Positions 16,897-26,148 of a stretch of 64,000 nucleotides of DNA are shown piece by piece. Source of the stretch: Roseovarius gahaiensis (GTDB lineage Bacteria; Pseudomonadota; Alphaproteobacteria; Rhodobacterales; Rhodobacteraceae); NCBI RefSeq assembly GCF_011601345.1, contig NZ_JAAORB010000011.1, positions 1 through 64,000 of the forward strand, in the 5' to 3' direction. Both the position numbers and the translations under genes were made by a program. Each line of letters starts with the position of its first letter. Position 1 is the stretch's first letter. The notes under the pieces were generated by a model. The model made no database searches and was not told where the DNA came from. It was given only the letters and a program-made list of their open reading frames with translations.

Positions 16897-18297
16897 ATGA
16901 CAGTGGCACGCATTGGCATTTACGGGCTTGGCACGATGGGCAGCGCGTTGGCGTTGAACATGGCCGAGCACGGCATTGACGTTGCCATCAGCAATCGCGA
17001 GGTGCCGCGTATCAACGCCTTTATGGACGCAAGCGGTGATCTGTCAAAACGCTTGCACCCGCATGAAACGCTGGCCGGTTTCGTCGCCGGGCTTGAGGTG
17101 CCGCGGCTGGTCTTGTTCATGATCCCGTCGGGCGATGCGATGGATGAAATGATCACCCGCATCGCGCCGCTGCTGGACCACGGCGATATGATCATCGACG
17201 CTGGCAACGCCGATTTCCACGCCACCCGCCGCCGTGCGGCTGATCTGGCCCGCCAGAAATTGCATTTCGTCGGTATGGGCGTGTCGGGCGGCGAACAGGG
17301 CGCGCGTCACGGGCCGTCGATGATGGTGGGCGGCAGTGATCACAGCTGGCAGCAACTGGCCCCGGTTTTGTCGTCCATCGCCGCCCGGTTTCGCGGCGAT
17401 CCCTGCGTTGCGCTTCTGGGGCCGGATGGGGCGGGGCATTTCGTCAAGACCGTGCATAACGGTATCGAATACGCCGATATGCAACTGATTGCGGAACTGC
17501 ACAGCTTGTTGCGCTACGGCATGGCCTGGACCCCGCCCGAGGTGGCGGATCTGTTCACGGTCTGGAACGATGGACCTTTGCAGTCATATCTGGTGGGGAT
17601 TACGGCCAACATCCTGCGCGCGTCAGATCCGGACACCGGCCACCCGATGATTGATGTCATCAAGGATAGCGCCGGGCAAAAAGGCACGGGCCGCTGGACG
17701 GTGATCGAAGCGCTGTGTCTGGGTCAATCGGCCACCATGATTGAAGCGGCGGTCGCGGCCCGAAGCTGGTCGTCCGAAAAGGACACCCGACAAACCGCCG
17801 AAACGGTCTTGGGGGGCGCGCGTCTTGGGGTGTCGCTGTCGGCCGAAACCCTTGCCGACGCGTTTCTGGCGGCGCGGATATTGGCGCACGCTCAGGGCTT
17901 TCGCCTTCTGTCCGAGGCGTCCGACCACTATGACTGGCAGCTTGATCTGGCCCGCATCGCTGAAATCTGGCGCGCCGGGTGCATCATTCGCTCTGCGCTT
18001 TTGGATGACATCGCCGCAGCATTTCACGACACTCCGAAGCACGGTGAATTGATCCTCGCCCCTGTGATCGCTGAACGATTGGGCCATGCCATTCCCGCCC
18101 TGCGCGAAACCGTCGCGGCGGCAGTGCACGCCGGGCACGCGGTGCCTGCGTTATCGGCCGCGCTTGCATGGTATGACAGCATGCGGCAGGGGTTTGGCAC
18201 GGCCAATATCATTCAGGCTCAACGCGATGTGTTTGGCCGCCATGGCTTTCAACGGTTGGGCCAAAGCGGTGTGCATCATGGCCCGTGGTGGGATTGA
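16897..18297 (+). CDS. gnd: 6-phosphogluconate dehydrogenase, decarboxylating
   Basis: This enzyme oxidises and decarboxylates 6-phosphogluconate to ribulose-5-phosphate, forming NADPH. The 466-aa length equals the long (E. coli-like) class. Features are the N-terminal Rossmann GLGTMGSALALNMA (residues 10-23), the conserved MGVSGGEQGARHGPSMM substrate loop near 127, the catalytic K in HFVKTVHNGIEYADMQ near residue 185, and the C-terminal YDSMRQGFGTANIIQAQRD-type block near residue 430. No strong Shine-Dalgarno is visible beyond a GGCGAGGCG stretch. It probably continues the argD-argF transcript, or has its own promoter within argF. Confidence 0.92.
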   Translation: MTVARIGIYGLGTMGSALALNMAEHGIDVAISNREVPRINAFMDASGDLSKRLHPHETLAGFVAGLEVPRLVLFMIPSGDAMDEMITRIAPLLDHGDMIIDAGNADFHATRRRAADLARQKLHFVGMGVSGGEQGARHGPSMMVGGSDHSWQQLAPVLSSIAARFRGDPCVALLGPDGAGHFVKTVHNGIEYADMQLIAELHSLLRYGMAWTPPEVADLFTVWNDGPLQSYLVGITANILRASDPDTGHPMIDVIKDSAGQKGTGRWTVIEALCLGQSATMIEAAVAARSWSSEKDTRQTAETVLGGARLGVSLSAETLADAFLAARILAHAQGFRLLSEASDHYDWQLDLARIAEIWRAGCIIRSALLDDIAAAFHDTPKHGELILAPVIAERLGHAIPALRETVAAAVHAGHAVPALSAALAWYDSMRQGFGTANIIQAQRDVFGRHGFQRLGQSGVHHGPWWD

Positions 18298-18312
18298 TCC
18301 CAAGGGATGCGT

Positions 18313-19794
18313 TTAGCTGATCAGGGTATTGAGCAGCAAAAAGATCGCCGCTGACATCACCGCAGCAGCGGGCACGGTGATGATCCAGGCGGCAACGATG
18401 GTCATGAAGTGGCTACGGCGCACGAGCTTGCGGCGGCGACGTTCTTCGGCTGGGATTTTCTTAGGCATGCCGGTGTGTCCCACGTGGTTGCGCAAGCGGC
18501 GCTCCATGTGCCATTCCCGGAAAAAGCCCACGCCGAACACGCCCCCGACCGCGATATGCGTGGAGCTGACGGGCAGGCCCAGCCAACTGGCCACAATCAC
18601 GGTGATTGCCGCCGACAGCGCAACGCAATAGGCGCGCATCGGGTTCAGCTTGGTGATTTGGCTGCCAACCATTCGGATCAGCTTGGGGCCAAACAGGAAC
18701 AGCCCGAACGAAATACCGAATGCGCCGATGATCATAACCCACATCGGGATCGCAACCTCGCCTGCGACCGCGCCGAACTGATTGGCGTGCACGATAGCGG
18801 CCAAGGGGCCAACCGCGTTGGCGACGTCATTTGCTCCATGGGCAAACGACAGCAAGGCCGCCGATAACACGAGGGGCAGGCCAAACAGTGCCTTCAATGA
18901 TCTGTTGCGATTTTCCAAGCCTTCGGATTGGCGGCGGATCATCGGGCGGGTGACCGCATAGCTGACCACGCCCAGAACAAGGCCGATCAATAGCGAGGTG
19001 CCGATGTTGACATCAATGACCCGCTTCAACCCCTTAAGCGCCAGATACGCGGCAAAGGTGCCCGCCATGATGCCGACCAGAACCGGCACCCACCTGCGCG
19101 CGGCGGCAATTTTGTCGTCTTGATAAATGATGCGGCTTTTGATCAGCGCCAGAAAAGCGGCGGCGATGACGCCGCCCAACACCGGTGAGATCACCCAACT
19201 GGCCGCAATCGCGCCCATTGTCGGCCAATTCACCGCGGCAAAGCCCGCAGCGGCAATGCCTGCGCCCATGACACCACCAACAACCGAATGTGTGGTCGAC
19301 ACAGGCGCCCCGACCTTGGTGGCCAGATTGACCCAAAGCGCGGCTGAAATCAGCGCCGCCATCATCGCCCAAGTGAAAACGCGCAATTCCGAGACCCCGG
19401 CCGGGTCGATGATGCCTTTGGAAATGGTCGACACGACATCGCCACCGGCCAAAAGCGCACCCGCGCTTTCACAGATGGCGGCGATGACAATTGCCCCGCC
19501 CATGGTCAGGGCATTGGCCCCAACGGCGGGGCCCATGTTGTTGGCCACGTCGTTTGCACCGATGTTCAGCGCCATGTAGGCCCCGAACACGGCGGCGGCG
19601 ACAACGATCATGTTGTTGGGTTGGGTGCCAAACAGCAGTGCAGCGGCCAGCCCGGCGATGACCATGAAGGCCAATGCAATGCCCGGTCCCACCAATGGGC
19701 GCGCGACATAGGTTGTCGCATATTCAATTTGGGAAATTCGGCCTAAATCTTTGTCCAGTGTTTTCCACTGATTGCCGCCAGAGGGCTTGGTCAA
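18313..19794 (-). CDS. Inorganic phosphate transporter, PiT family
   Basis: A 493-aa inner-membrane phosphate symporter with about ten to twelve transmembrane segments. The duplicated PiT signature is present: GANDVANNMGPAVGA near residue 80 and GANDVANAVGPLAAI near residue 323, plus SSTH motifs (VSTTHSVVGG, VSSTHIAVGG). The start is TTG, supported by GGGAG 8 nt upstream. Direct repeats resembling a Pho box lie about 80-100 nt upstream, on the same strand, suggesting PhoB control. It is convergent with the 6-phosphogluconate dehydrogenase gene. Confidence 0.92.
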   Translation of the reverse strand: MTKPSGGNQWKTLDKDLGRISQIEYATTYVARPLVGPGIALAFMVIAGLAAALLFGTQPNNMIVVAAAVFGAYMALNIGANDVANNMGPAVGANALTMGGAIVIAAICESAGALLAGGDVVSTISKGIIDPAGVSELRVFTWAMMAALISAALWVNLATKVGAPVSTTHSVVGGVMGAGIAAAGFAAVNWPTMGAIAASWVISPVLGGVIAAAFLALIKSRIIYQDDKIAAARRWVPVLVGIMAGTFAAYLALKGLKRVIDVNIGTSLLIGLVLGVVSYAVTRPMIRRQSEGLENRNRSLKALFGLPLVLSAALLSFAHGANDVANAVGPLAAIVHANQFGAVAGEVAIPMWVMIIGAFGISFGLFLFGPKLIRMVGSQITKLNPMRAYCVALSAAITVIVASWLGLPVSSTHIAVGGVFGVGFFREWHMERRLRNHVGHTGMPKKIPAEERRRRKLVRRSHFMTIVAAWIITVPAAAVMSAAIFLLLNTLIS

Positions 19795-19874
19795 AACGCA
19801 CTCTCCCGTTGTTCGCTTCGCGCACAGCGCTAGAGTGGCCTGCCCCCTGTTTCAATGGCCTAAGTCGCAATTTC

Positions 19875-19892
19875 GTTACAAATCTGTTACAA
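19875..19892 (-). promoter_or_regulatory. Candidate Pho box upstream of the phosphate transporter
   Basis: On the minus strand TTGTAAC-AGAT-TTGTAAC gives two identical 7-mers at 11-bp phasing, the layout of PhoB sites (CTGTCAT-N4-CTGTCAT) with related sequence. It overlaps the last codons of the Nudix gene and lies upstream of the PiT gene it would control. Confidence 0.6.
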
Positions 19893-20345
19893 ATTACGCA
19901 AAAGCGTCTTCAGCCCCGGCTCGTCTACTTTTTCTGCGGCCTCTTCGGGGCTGACCCAAACTCGGCGGCGCTCACGCGCTTCGGGGTAGATATCTGCCAT
20001 TTGTGATACATTCAGGCGGAACACCTGCACCTCGACCGGGTTTTCGTAGCCATCGTCAAGGCGTTTGTCATAGCTGTATGTCCCGATCGGCTGCGGCAGC
20101 ATATCGGCATCTTGAACGCCCGCTTCTTCCCATGCTTCGATCTGCGCGGCCTCAGCCGCCGACTTGTCGTCCATCAGCCAGCCTTTTGGTATGATCCAGC
20201 GGCCTGTGTCACGGCTGGTGATCAGCAAAACCTCAAGTCCATCTTCGCCGTCACGACAGCATAACGCCGCCACCTGGCATTCCGGGGGGCGTCGCAACAG
20301 GGGCTGGACAACCTCTGCCCAGGCTTTTTTCAATCCATCAGTCAT
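19887..20345 (-). CDS. Nudix hydrolase with an atypical Nudix box
   Basis: A 152-aa Nudix-fold hydrolase, closest in look to the diphosphoinositol/diadenosine polyphosphate group (WIIPKGWLMDDKSA). The Nudix box reads G-x5-K-x7-I-E-A-W-E-E-A-G-V: the EE pair that binds the metal is kept, but the usual first Glu is Lys and the REUxEE arginine is Ile. Activity is plausible but specificity is uncertain. It precedes the phosphate transporter on the same strand, and an AT-rich upstream segment (20370-20402) is likely to hold its promoter. Confidence 0.8.
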   Translation of the reverse strand: MTDGLKKAWAEVVQPLLRRPPECQVAALCCRDGEDGLEVLLITSRDTGRWIIPKGWLMDDKSAAEAAQIEAWEEAGVQDADMLPQPIGTYSYDKRLDDGYENPVEVQVFRLNVSQMADIYPEARERRRVWVSPEEAAEKVDEPGLKTLLRNL

Positions 20346-20422
20346 AAGCTTTGATCTAAACCGCTCGTTTTAATTATTTATTATTAAAGTAATATATACA
20401 CGCATTTCGCGAAAAGATCAAA

Positions 20423-22879
20423 TCAACGCCCAGTTCGGCGCTTGGCGCGCAAGGTCGGGTCTGCTTGTGTCGGGTCTTCGGGCCACGGATGTTTGGGATA
20501 GCGCCCGCGCATATCCTTGCGCACATCGGCATAGCTGGTGGACCAGAACCCCGGGATATCCATGGTGGTTTGCACGGGCCGTCCTGCCGGTGACAGCAGC
20601 GTGACCCGCAGCGGGGTTGCCCCGACCATCGGGTGTTGTGTCTGGCCGAACATTTCCTGCAAACGCAGGCTGATGTCCGGCATGTCGCCGCCATAGTCGA
20701 TCGGAATGCGGCGGCCAAGCGGGGTTTCAAAATGCGCGGGCGCCTTGGCGTCAAGGCGCTGCATCTGCGCAAAATCCAGCCGGGCGCGTAGCGCGTCCAA
20801 CATATCAAAGCGTTTCCAATCTTGGGCCGTTTTGACACCTGACAGGTAAGGCAGCAGCCATTCCTTCAGATCGGCCAGAAGGGCATCATCGGTCATGGCG
20901 GGCAGGTCATCCCCGGCGGCGCGCAGCAATTCGACCCGCGCGGCGAACCGCCGGGCCGCATCGCTCCAGTTCAGCCCCAGATCGCGGACACCCTCCAGCA
21001 TGGCGGTGGCAATCGCCTCGGGCGGGGCGTCTTTCCAAATGCGGTCATCCAGCACCAATGCGCCAAACTGTTCTTGCCGTCGCGCCAAGACGCGGCGCTC
21101 GCGTTTGTCCCATTGGCAGACATCATGCCACGCAATCTGATCGCTGAACTGCGCCCGCAATTCGGCTTCGCTGATGGCGATGGCCTGCCTGATCCGCGCC
21201 TCACGCGGGTCACCATCCAGATCGGTGGCCACGATCAAGCGGGCTCCCGCCATGTCATCGCTATCGGGCATCACCGCGCCCTTGCCCCCTGACAAGACAT
21301 AATGCGGGGCGTCACCTTTGCGGCGTAGGCCGACGCGATCCGGATAGGCCAGCGCGGTCATCTCGGCGTCTGTTACTCTATTTTCCGGTGTAACGCGCAC
21401 TTGGCGCGACAATCGCTTGGCTTCGGATTTGATCCGTTCCAGCGCGCCGCGGTTAACGGCATGGGAATGGCGCCGTTCATAGCGGCGCAGGTCGCGCAGC
21501 GCGGTCAGGCGCAGGCCAAGATCCACCGGCGCGCCGCGCGCCAAAGGGTCACGATCCGACAGCAAAGCGGCCAACAGCGCCGCATCCGGCCCGGCCTTGG
21601 CGGTCATATGCGCCAGACGCGGATGCAGGGGCAGGGCGGCAATCGCTTTGCCATGTGGGGTGATCCGGTTTTGCGCATCCAATGCGCCCAACATCCGCAA
21701 CAGCGCCTGCGCCTCGGCAAACACACCCGGATTGGGCGGGGTGAGAAAGGCCAGATTGTCGGGCGTGGCCCCCCACGCGGCCAGTTCAAGCGCCAGCCCT
21801 GCCAGATCAGCGGCCTCAATCTCAGCCGGGGGGTAGGCCAGCAATGCGCCCTCTTCGCCCTTGCTCCATAATCTGTAGCAGGTGCCGGGGGCGACGCGGC
21901 CCGCACGCCCGGCGCGCTGTGTGGCTTCGGCGCGGGTGACCGGTTCGGTCACCAGCCGTGACATACCACTTCCCGGATCGAACCGCGCCCGCCGCGCGCG
22001 CCCGCCATCCACAACCACGCGGATGTCTTGGATGGTCAACGAGGTTTCGGCGATCGACGTGGCCAACACGATTTTGCGCCCCTCGGTGGCGGGGGCAATG
22101 GCCGCGCGTTGGCGGGCAAACTCCATCGCGCCAAACAGCGGGTGCAGGTGGCACGACGCGGGCAAGCGATCTTTCAGCAGGGCTTCGACACGGCGGATTT
22201 CGCCCTCGCCGGGCAGAAAAACCAGAACGCCGCCATCGGTTTCGGTCACGGCGCGGGCGACCAGATCGGCCAGTGCGGGTTCAAATCGGGTTTGTTTGGG
22301 CACAGGCCGATCCAGCCAGCGGGTTTCAACCGGATAGCTGCGCCCCTCAGATGTGATGACTGGCGCATTGCCCATCAGATCAGCCACGGGGGCCGCATCC
22401 AGCGTGGCCGACATGGCCAGCAGGATCAGGTCATCCCTGAGCGCCCCGGCTACCTCAAGGCACAGCGCCAGCCCCAGATCGGCATTGAGCGAGCGTTCGT
22501 GAAATTCATCAAAAATCACCGCGCCGATGCCGGTCAATTCCGGGTCGGATTGGATCATCCGGGTCAGGATACCCTCGGTGACCACTTCGATACGGGTGCT
22601 TTTCGAGACTTTCGATTCACCGCGTACGCGATACCCGACGGTTTCACCGGGATGTTCCCCCAAGGTCTGGGCCATGCGTTCGGCTGCGGCGCGCGCGGCC
22701 AGGCGACGCGGCTCCAGCATCAGGATACGCCCGTCGGTCAGCCGCGCGGTCAGCATTTCCAAGGGCACGACGGTTGTTTTGCCGGCGCCGGGGGGCGCTT
22801 GTAGCACCGCGCGCCTGTGGTCGCGCAGCGCGGCGATCAAGGGGGCAATCGCATCATGGATGGGCAAGCTGTGGGTCAT
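20423..22879 (-). CDS. hrpB: ATP-dependent helicase HrpB
   Basis: A DEAH-type RNA helicase homologue of 818 aa. Motifs are GAGKTT (Walker A, near residue 34), DEFHERS (motif II), MSATLD (III), STSIAETSLT (V) and QRAGRAGR (VI), followed by the helicase-associated and HrpB C-terminal domains. The cellular role of HrpB is poorly defined. The start at 22879 is preceded by AAGG at 6 nt; an ATG 36 nt upstream lacks family similarity. It diverges from meaB. Confidence 0.92.
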   Translation of the reverse strand: MTHSLPIHDAIAPLIAALRDHRRAVLQAPPGAGKTTVVPLEMLTARLTDGRILMLEPRRLAARAAAERMAQTLGEHPGETVGYRVRGESKVSKSTRIEVVTEGILTRMIQSDPELTGIGAVIFDEFHERSLNADLGLALCLEVAGALRDDLILLAMSATLDAAPVADLMGNAPVITSEGRSYPVETRWLDRPVPKQTRFEPALADLVARAVTETDGGVLVFLPGEGEIRRVEALLKDRLPASCHLHPLFGAMEFARQRAAIAPATEGRKIVLATSIAETSLTIQDIRVVVDGGRARRARFDPGSGMSRLVTEPVTRAEATQRAGRAGRVAPGTCYRLWSKGEEGALLAYPPAEIEAADLAGLALELAAWGATPDNLAFLTPPNPGVFAEAQALLRMLGALDAQNRITPHGKAIAALPLHPRLAHMTAKAGPDAALLAALLSDRDPLARGAPVDLGLRLTALRDLRRYERRHSHAVNRGALERIKSEAKRLSRQVRVTPENRVTDAEMTALAYPDRVGLRRKGDAPHYVLSGGKGAVMPDSDDMAGARLIVATDLDGDPREARIRQAIAISEAELRAQFSDQIAWHDVCQWDKRERRVLARRQEQFGALVLDDRIWKDAPPEAIATAMLEGVRDLGLNWSDAARRFAARVELLRAAGDDLPAMTDDALLADLKEWLLPYLSGVKTAQDWKRFDMLDALRARLDFAQMQRLDAKAPAHFETPLGRRIPIDYGGDMPDISLRLQEMFGQTQHPMVGATPLRVTLLSPAGRPVQTTMDIPGFWSTSYADVRKDMRGRYPKHPWPEDPTQADPTLRAKRRTGR

Positions 22880-23009
22880 CTGCGCCTTATCCGCGATATG
22901 GGGGCGATTTTCCATAGGCGGGGCTGGTTTGCCGCTCTGGACATTCGGGGCTATGCCACGTCATGTAGGCGCCCGAGATCAATGCGAAACAGATAGGCTG
23001 CCGGACATC

Positions 23010-23984
23010 ATGGATATCGAAACTCTCAGCGAGAAAATTCTGACGGGTGACCGGCGGGCCCTGTCGCGTGCGATTACCCTAATCGAAAGCTCTCGGGCCG
23101 ATCATCGCGATCAGGCTGTGCAATTGATTGAACGGCTAAAAGATGCGCAACGGCAGGCCATCCGCGTTGGCCTGTCGGGCACGCCGGGGGTTGGCAAATC
23201 GACCTTTATCGAAAGTTTCGGTAAGATGTTGACGGGCCAAGGCCTGCGCGTGGCCGTGTTGGCGGTTGATCCGTCCAGCGCGCGGTCGGGTGGGTCCATT
23301 CTGGGGGACAAGACCCGGATGGAAGAGCTGTCTCGTGATCCGAATGCCTTTATCCGGCCCTCGCCGGCGCAATCGCATCTGGGCGGGGTGGCGCGCCGCA
23401 CCCGCGAAGCCGTGACCGTCTGCGAGGCGGCTGGGTTCGACGTGGTGCTGATCGAAACCGTGGGGGTCGGGCAGTCGGAAACTGTGGTGGCCGAAATGTC
23501 GGATCTGTTCATTCTGTTGATCGCGCCTGCGGGCGGGGATGAATTGCAGGGCGTCAAACGCGGGATCATGGAAATTGCTGACATCATCCTGATCAACAAG
23601 GCCGATGGCGATCTGAAACCGGCGGCGACCAGAACCTGTTCTGACTATGCCGGTGCCTTGCGCCTGTTGCGCAAACGCCCCCAAGACCCGGCGGATTTCC
23701 CCAAGGCCATGATGGTATCCGCGTTAGAGCGGGACGGCCTGCAAAAAGCATGGGACGAGATGACGGCCCTCACCAATTGGCGGCGGGAAAACGGGCATTT
23801 TGATGCCCGCCGCGAGGCGCAGGCGCGCTATTGGTTCCAGCAAGAAGTGCGTCAGGGGCTGATGGCGCAGTTGGACACCCCGGAGGCCCGTGCGCGCATG
23901 CAGGATTTCGCCGAAAGGGTGGCCGCCGGGGACATCACACCGACCGTTGCCGCGCAGGAGCTTTTGCAAGGTTTGCGCGGTTGA
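23010..23984 (+). CDS. meaB: Methylmalonyl-CoA mutase-associated GTPase MeaB
   Basis: A 324-aa G3E GTPase that protects and reloads adenosylcobalamin on methylmalonyl-CoA (or ethylmalonyl-CoA) mutase. Seen are GTPGVGKST (Walker A, about residue 57), AVDPSSARSGGSILGDKTRM (switch region), ETVGVGQSE (Walker B/G3) and NKAD (base specificity, about residue 194). The length and the C-terminal arm fit MeaB rather than HypB or UreG. It links to the cobalamin genes at 32593-39425 and to the methylsuccinyl-CoA dehydrogenase at 57083, all parts of propionate/ethylmalonyl-CoA metabolism. Its stop is 3 nt from the convergent racemase gene. Confidence 0.93.
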   Translation: MDIETLSEKILTGDRRALSRAITLIESSRADHRDQAVQLIERLKDAQRQAIRVGLSGTPGVGKSTFIESFGKMLTGQGLRVAVLAVDPSSARSGGSILGDKTRMEELSRDPNAFIRPSPAQSHLGGVARRTREAVTVCEAAGFDVVLIETVGVGQSETVVAEMSDLFILLIAPAGGDELQGVKRGIMEIADIILINKADGDLKPAATRTCSDYAGALRLLRKRPQDPADFPKAMMVSALERDGLQKAWDEMTALTNWRRENGHFDARREAQARYWFQQEVRQGLMAQLDTPEARARMQDFAERVAAGDITPTVAAQELLQGLRG

Positions 23985-23987
23985 GCG

Positions 23988-24668
23988 TCAGGCGCGGGCA
24001 AACCGGATGATTCCATCGACCAGACAGTCCAGACTGTCGGTCCAAGGCGCATCTGCGGGCAGGGCATCGGTGATCAACGATAGCTCGGTGCAGGCCACCA
24101 ACAGGTGATCAGCCCCCTGATCCAGCAGAATGTGTGCTTGCTGTGCCAGATTGGCTTTCAGCGCCGCCTGAGATGCGCCTGCCTTGACCGCCCGGATGAT
24201 ATCCAAAATTGCGCCATCATCTGGGACGTTCACTGGGGTCAGCCCGCGTGCGGCAAAGGGCGTGTCGAACACGCCGGTCAATCGTGTTGCCGGTGAGGCC
24301 AACATGCCCACACGGTGCGCGCCCGCATCCGACAACGTTTCGGCGGTCAACTCCAGCATGTTCAGAAACGGCAGATCGGTCGCATCTTTGATCGCGTCGG
24401 CATAGTGATGCGCGGTGTTGCACGGCATGGCCAGTGCGGTTGCCCCCGCGATGTGCAAGCCGTAGGCCATGCTGGCCAGAACCGGGCCGGGATCGTCGCC
24501 GGTGCCGTCAATCAATGCCTTGATCCGGCTGGGCACCTGCGGGTTTTGATGCACGATCAGCGGGATGTGATCGGCGTCATCGTGGGCGGGCACGGCATCC
24601 AGACACTTTTGCATCAAAAGGATCGTCGCCTCGGGGCCCATGCCGCCCAAAATGCCAACAGGTTTCAT
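23988..24668 (-). CDS. Aspartate/glutamate racemase family protein
   Basis: A 226-aa racemase-fold protein. It has the N-terminal GILGGMGPEAT and both catalytic cysteine motifs: MPCNTAHHYAD (about residue 81) and ACTELSLI (about residue 190). The family interconverts L- and D-aspartate or glutamate, or related acids, without PLP. The start at 24668 was chosen because the catalytic fold begins there; the frame upstream is non-homologous. It lies 10 nt behind the HisD-family gene in the same operon, so its true substrate may be tied to that dehydrogenase. Confidence 0.85.
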   Translation of the reverse strand: MKPVGILGGMGPEATILLMQKCLDAVPAHDDADHIPLIVHQNPQVPSRIKALIDGTGDDPGPVLASMAYGLHIAGATALAMPCNTAHHYADAIKDATDLPFLNMLELTAETLSDAGAHRVGMLASPATRLTGVFDTPFAARGLTPVNVPDDGAILDIIRAVKAGASQAALKANLAQQAHILLDQGADHLLVACTELSLITDALPADAPWTDSLDCLVDGIIRFARA

Positions 24669-24678
24669 ATCGCCCGCC

Positions 24679-25986
24679 TCAGCCCTGCGCCTCGCGCTGT
24701 ATCCTTGTGGATAGGGCGGGTGGGTCCAGACGGATATCAGCCGACCGCGCGTGGCCTTCCATGCGCTCGGCGCGGCTGATCCCGGCGCTAACGCGGGCCA
24801 GATCGGGCCGGGCGCGGTCATCGACCTTTTGCCATGTTACCGTCTTGAGGAACTTGTGCACCGAAAGCCCGCCGGTGTAGCGCGCGGCCCCCGATGTGGG
24901 CAGCACATGGTTTGGACCGGCGGCTTTGTCGCCGAAGGCCACGCTTGTGTCCTCGCCCAGAAACAGCGACCCGTAGGCGCGCAGCCGGTCACGCCACCAT
25001 GGCAAATCCTGCGCTTGAACGTGCAGATGTTCGGCCGCGCGATCATCGGCGAATTGCGCCATATCTTCGCGGGTGTCGCACAGGGCAACCTCACCCAGAT
25101 CACGCCATGCGATTTCGGCGGCTTCGCGATTCGGGCCCGGCAAATCGGCAATCAGATGCGGAATGCGCGCCAGCACTGCGTCGGCCAAGGGTTTGTGCGT
25201 GGTGGCCAGCCAAACAGGGCTGGTGGCCCCGTGCTCGGCCTGACCGACCAGATCAACCGCCACCACTTCGGGATCGGCAGTTTCGTCGGCCAGAACAAGG
25301 ATATCCGTGGGGCCTGCAAACATGTCGATGCCGACGGGGCCGAACAATTGGCGTTTCGCCTCGGCCACATAGGCATTGCCGGGGCCGACAAGGATATCGG
25401 CAGGCGGTGCGCCGAACAGCCCGAACGCCATGGCCGCGATCCCTTGCACCCCGCCGATGCACAAGATGCGCGTGGCACCCGCAAGATGCATCGCGTAGAG
25501 CATCGCATCGGGAATGCCTTGCGCCCCGTTGGGCGGAGAACAGGCAGTGATGTCGGGCACACCGGCCTCGCGCGCGGTGGCGATTGACATCAGCGCACTG
25601 GCAATATGGGTGTAGCGTCCGCCCGGCACGTAGCATCCCGCCGCCGATAGGGGGATCTGCCGTTGACCGGCAATCAGGCCGGGGCGCAGCTCAACCTGCA
25701 TGTCTTGCGCCGTGGCGCGCTGTGCGGCGGCGAAACGGCTGATGTTCTCATGTGCCCACTGAATATCGTCTTTCAGATCCTGCGGCACGCGGGCCACGGC
25801 CTGCGCGATCTGATCCGAGGTGACCGAGATATCGCCCTGCCATCCATCCAGACGCTGTGCATAATCCAAGGCGACTTGCGCGCCGCCCGTGCGCAGCCGG
25901 GCCAGCATGACCTGAACCGTATCACTGATATCGGCTGATGTTTGTGCTGGCTGTTCGGTGGCTGATTTCAAGAATTGGATGGTCAT
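24679..25986 (-). CDS. Histidinol dehydrogenase family protein, sulfopropanediol dehydrogenase (HpsN)-like
   Basis: A 435-aa zinc-dependent NAD alcohol dehydrogenase of the HisD fold. The stretch CYVPGGRYTHIASALMS and the later GSLFLGEDTSVAFGDKAAGPNHVLPTSG pattern resemble the HpsN-type (2,3-dihydroxypropane-1-sulfonate 3-dehydrogenase) branch, not true HisD, which reads YVPGG-LASYPS. Conserved HisD residues are kept: QAEHG (Zn ligands), EH in RAAEHLHV (catalytic pair) and MEGHARS. It is paired with a racemase rather than other his genes, which also argues against histidine synthesis. Oxidation of a small diol or sulfonate is likely; the exact substrate is uncertain. Confidence 0.82.
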   Translation of the reverse strand: MTIQFLKSATEQPAQTSADISDTVQVMLARLRTGGAQVALDYAQRLDGWQGDISVTSDQIAQAVARVPQDLKDDIQWAHENISRFAAAQRATAQDMQVELRPGLIAGQRQIPLSAAGCYVPGGRYTHIASALMSIATAREAGVPDITACSPPNGAQGIPDAMLYAMHLAGATRILCIGGVQGIAAMAFGLFGAPPADILVGPGNAYVAEAKRQLFGPVGIDMFAGPTDILVLADETADPEVVAVDLVGQAEHGATSPVWLATTHKPLADAVLARIPHLIADLPGPNREAAEIAWRDLGEVALCDTREDMAQFADDRAAEHLHVQAQDLPWWRDRLRAYGSLFLGEDTSVAFGDKAAGPNHVLPTSGAARYTGGLSVHKFLKTVTWQKVDDRARPDLARVSAGISRAERMEGHARSADIRLDPPALSTRIQREAQG

Positions 25987-26148
25987 CGCGCAGTCTCCTT
26001 CGCCCTCCAAGTGAGGCCGAATCCCGACGCGCAGCAAGTGTTTTGAGCACCTCGTTCGCGCCTTTTTCCGCGCGCTGAAACTGTGCTTCGGCTAACCCAA
26101 AACTGTTTTCGTTTCTGTGTGTCCAGGCACTTCGTGCAACGGCGGCGT

